Assembly (NCBI GenBank): GCA_018894495.1
Contig: JAHIOY010000084.1
Coordinates: 1 to 5,061 of the forward strand
DNA length: 5,061 bases
From: Patescibacteria group bacterium
GTDB lineage: Bacteria > Patescibacteriota > Minisyncoccia > Minisyncoccales > JAHIOY01
Reading direction: 5' to 3'
Position 1 is the first letter of the stretch. Each line of letters begins with the position of its first letter. The notes under the pieces are model-generated. The model saw only the letters and a list, made by a program, of their open reading frames with translations. It ran no database searches and had not been told where the DNA came from. Both the position numbers and the translations under genes were made by a program. Shown piece after piece: positions 4,733-5,061 of the stretch.

Positions 4733-4754
4733 TAAAAATCAAGGTTGATTTTTA
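4733..4754. repeat. 22-base perfect palindrome between the membrane-protein gene and secG
   Basis: The arms TAAAAATCAA and TTGATTTTTA (10 bases each) are separated by GG. On the - strand the first TAA of the palindrome is the stop codon of the upstream membrane-protein gene, and the second arm ends four bases before the secG ATG. The hairpin would occupy the place of a ribosome site. It is AT-rich, so the structure would be weak. The short T-run in the second arm gives it a slight resemblance to a terminator, but the stem lacks GC. Confidence 0.55.
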
Positions 4755-5061
4755 ACGAAGCCATCTAAAAATAGTACTTGTCAACCAAATGAGCAATGTT
4801 GTTAAAAACAGGGGTTTTAAGCCCTGAATGACGAACTCTGGGAATAAAAAAGCGGCCAGCCAGACCAAAAACATATTTATGACAAAACCAAAAAGTCCTA
4901 AGGTCAAGACCTTTAAGGGGAAAGCGATAAGACTTAAAACGGGCTTCAAAGCAAAATTAAACAAACCCAAAACAGAGCCAACCAAAATCATGAGCTGCCA
5001 ATTAGCGGTTAGGTTAATGTCAAAAAACGAACTTTGGCCCGGGATGATCCCTAAGGAGACC
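4752..5061 (-). CDS. Phage-holin-family IV (4-TM, PF04020-type) membrane protein, 5' end outside window
   Basis: This is a small integral membrane protein of the widespread 'phage holin family' found in ordinary bacterial chromosomes. Its role is unknown, and lysis is not implied. An internal ATG at 4989-4991 gives 79 residues, but the frame stays open upstream to the window edge. The added codons (VSLGIIPGQSSFFDINLTAN, then WQL) fit the family's first loop. Family members are usually about 110-120 residues, so the true start lies beyond 5061 and the first helix is missing here. Visible: a helix with the family signature LGLFNFALKPVL (8-19 of the ATG-based numbering), LTLGLFGFVINMFLVWLAAFLFPEF (29-53, second helix pair) and a final helix LFLTTLLIWLTSTIF (61-75). 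The repeated PG../PEF-type loops and the N-x-x-L-K/R-P motif are typical. It is followed by secG after 23 bases. Confidence 0.85.
   Translation of the reverse strand, partial: VSLGIIPGQSSFFDINLTANWQLMILVGSVLGLFNFALKPVLSLIAFPLKVLTLGLFGFVINMFLVWLAAFLFPEFVIQGLKPLFLTTLLIWLTSTIFRWLR

Noticed and set aside
4752..5061. Prophage lysis holin
   Set aside because: The 'phage holin family IV' label is common on ordinary chromosomal membrane proteins, and no endolysin, tail or other phage gene is nearby.

Overview
The window looks like a piece of an ultra-small bacterium of the Candidate Phyla Radiation (Patescibacteria, Parcubacteria-like). This is inferred from gene content and style, not from a marker gene. 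The DNA is AT-rich and genes are tightly packed on one strand. Almost no start has a clear Shine-Dalgarno sequence. The substrate-binding protein is anchored by an N-terminal membrane helix rather than a lipobox and carries an inserted peptidoglycan-binding domain. The phosphoglucose isomerase is the cupin ('archaeal') type. galU ends in TGA, so the lineages that read TGA as glycine (SR1, Gracilibacteria) are unlikely.

Layout. On the + strand, 1-135 is the 3' end of a gene ending in a Gln-rich coiled coil. An overlapping second frame (95-289) also looks protein-like but has no ATG, and may be a gene remnant. Everything else is on the - strand, read from right to left: a 4-TM holin-family/DUF-type membrane protein (open to the window edge, 5' end missing), secG, a 663-residue family-5 solute-binding protein, a palindrome-rich gap (2427-2516), cupin-type phosphoglucose isomerase (GTG start), a 107-residue protein resembling small RelE/barnase-like toxins, a DUF2283 protein overlapping it by 19 bases, a second palindrome-rich gap (1154-1281), and galU.

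How the genes fit together. The right half is a cell-envelope block: a membrane protein, a Sec translocon subunit, and a peptide/solute-binding protein that is itself exported and probably tethered to membrane and wall. The left half is a sugar block: phosphoglucose isomerase (fructose-6-P/glucose-6-P) and GalU (glucose-1-P to UDP-glucose) are two steps of the route to UDP-sugars. The mutase that joins them is not in the window. A possible toxin-antitoxin-like gene pair sits between these two sugar genes.

The most unusual items are the peptidoglycan-binding domain inside the solute-binding fold, a 47-bp patch of about 70% GC at the edge of that insertion, the overlapping 107-aa/DUF2283 pair, and a family of short ACGAAT/ATTCGT-based palindromic repeats shared by the two main intergenic gaps. 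Nothing in the window is clearly an insertion sequence, CRISPR array or RNA gene.
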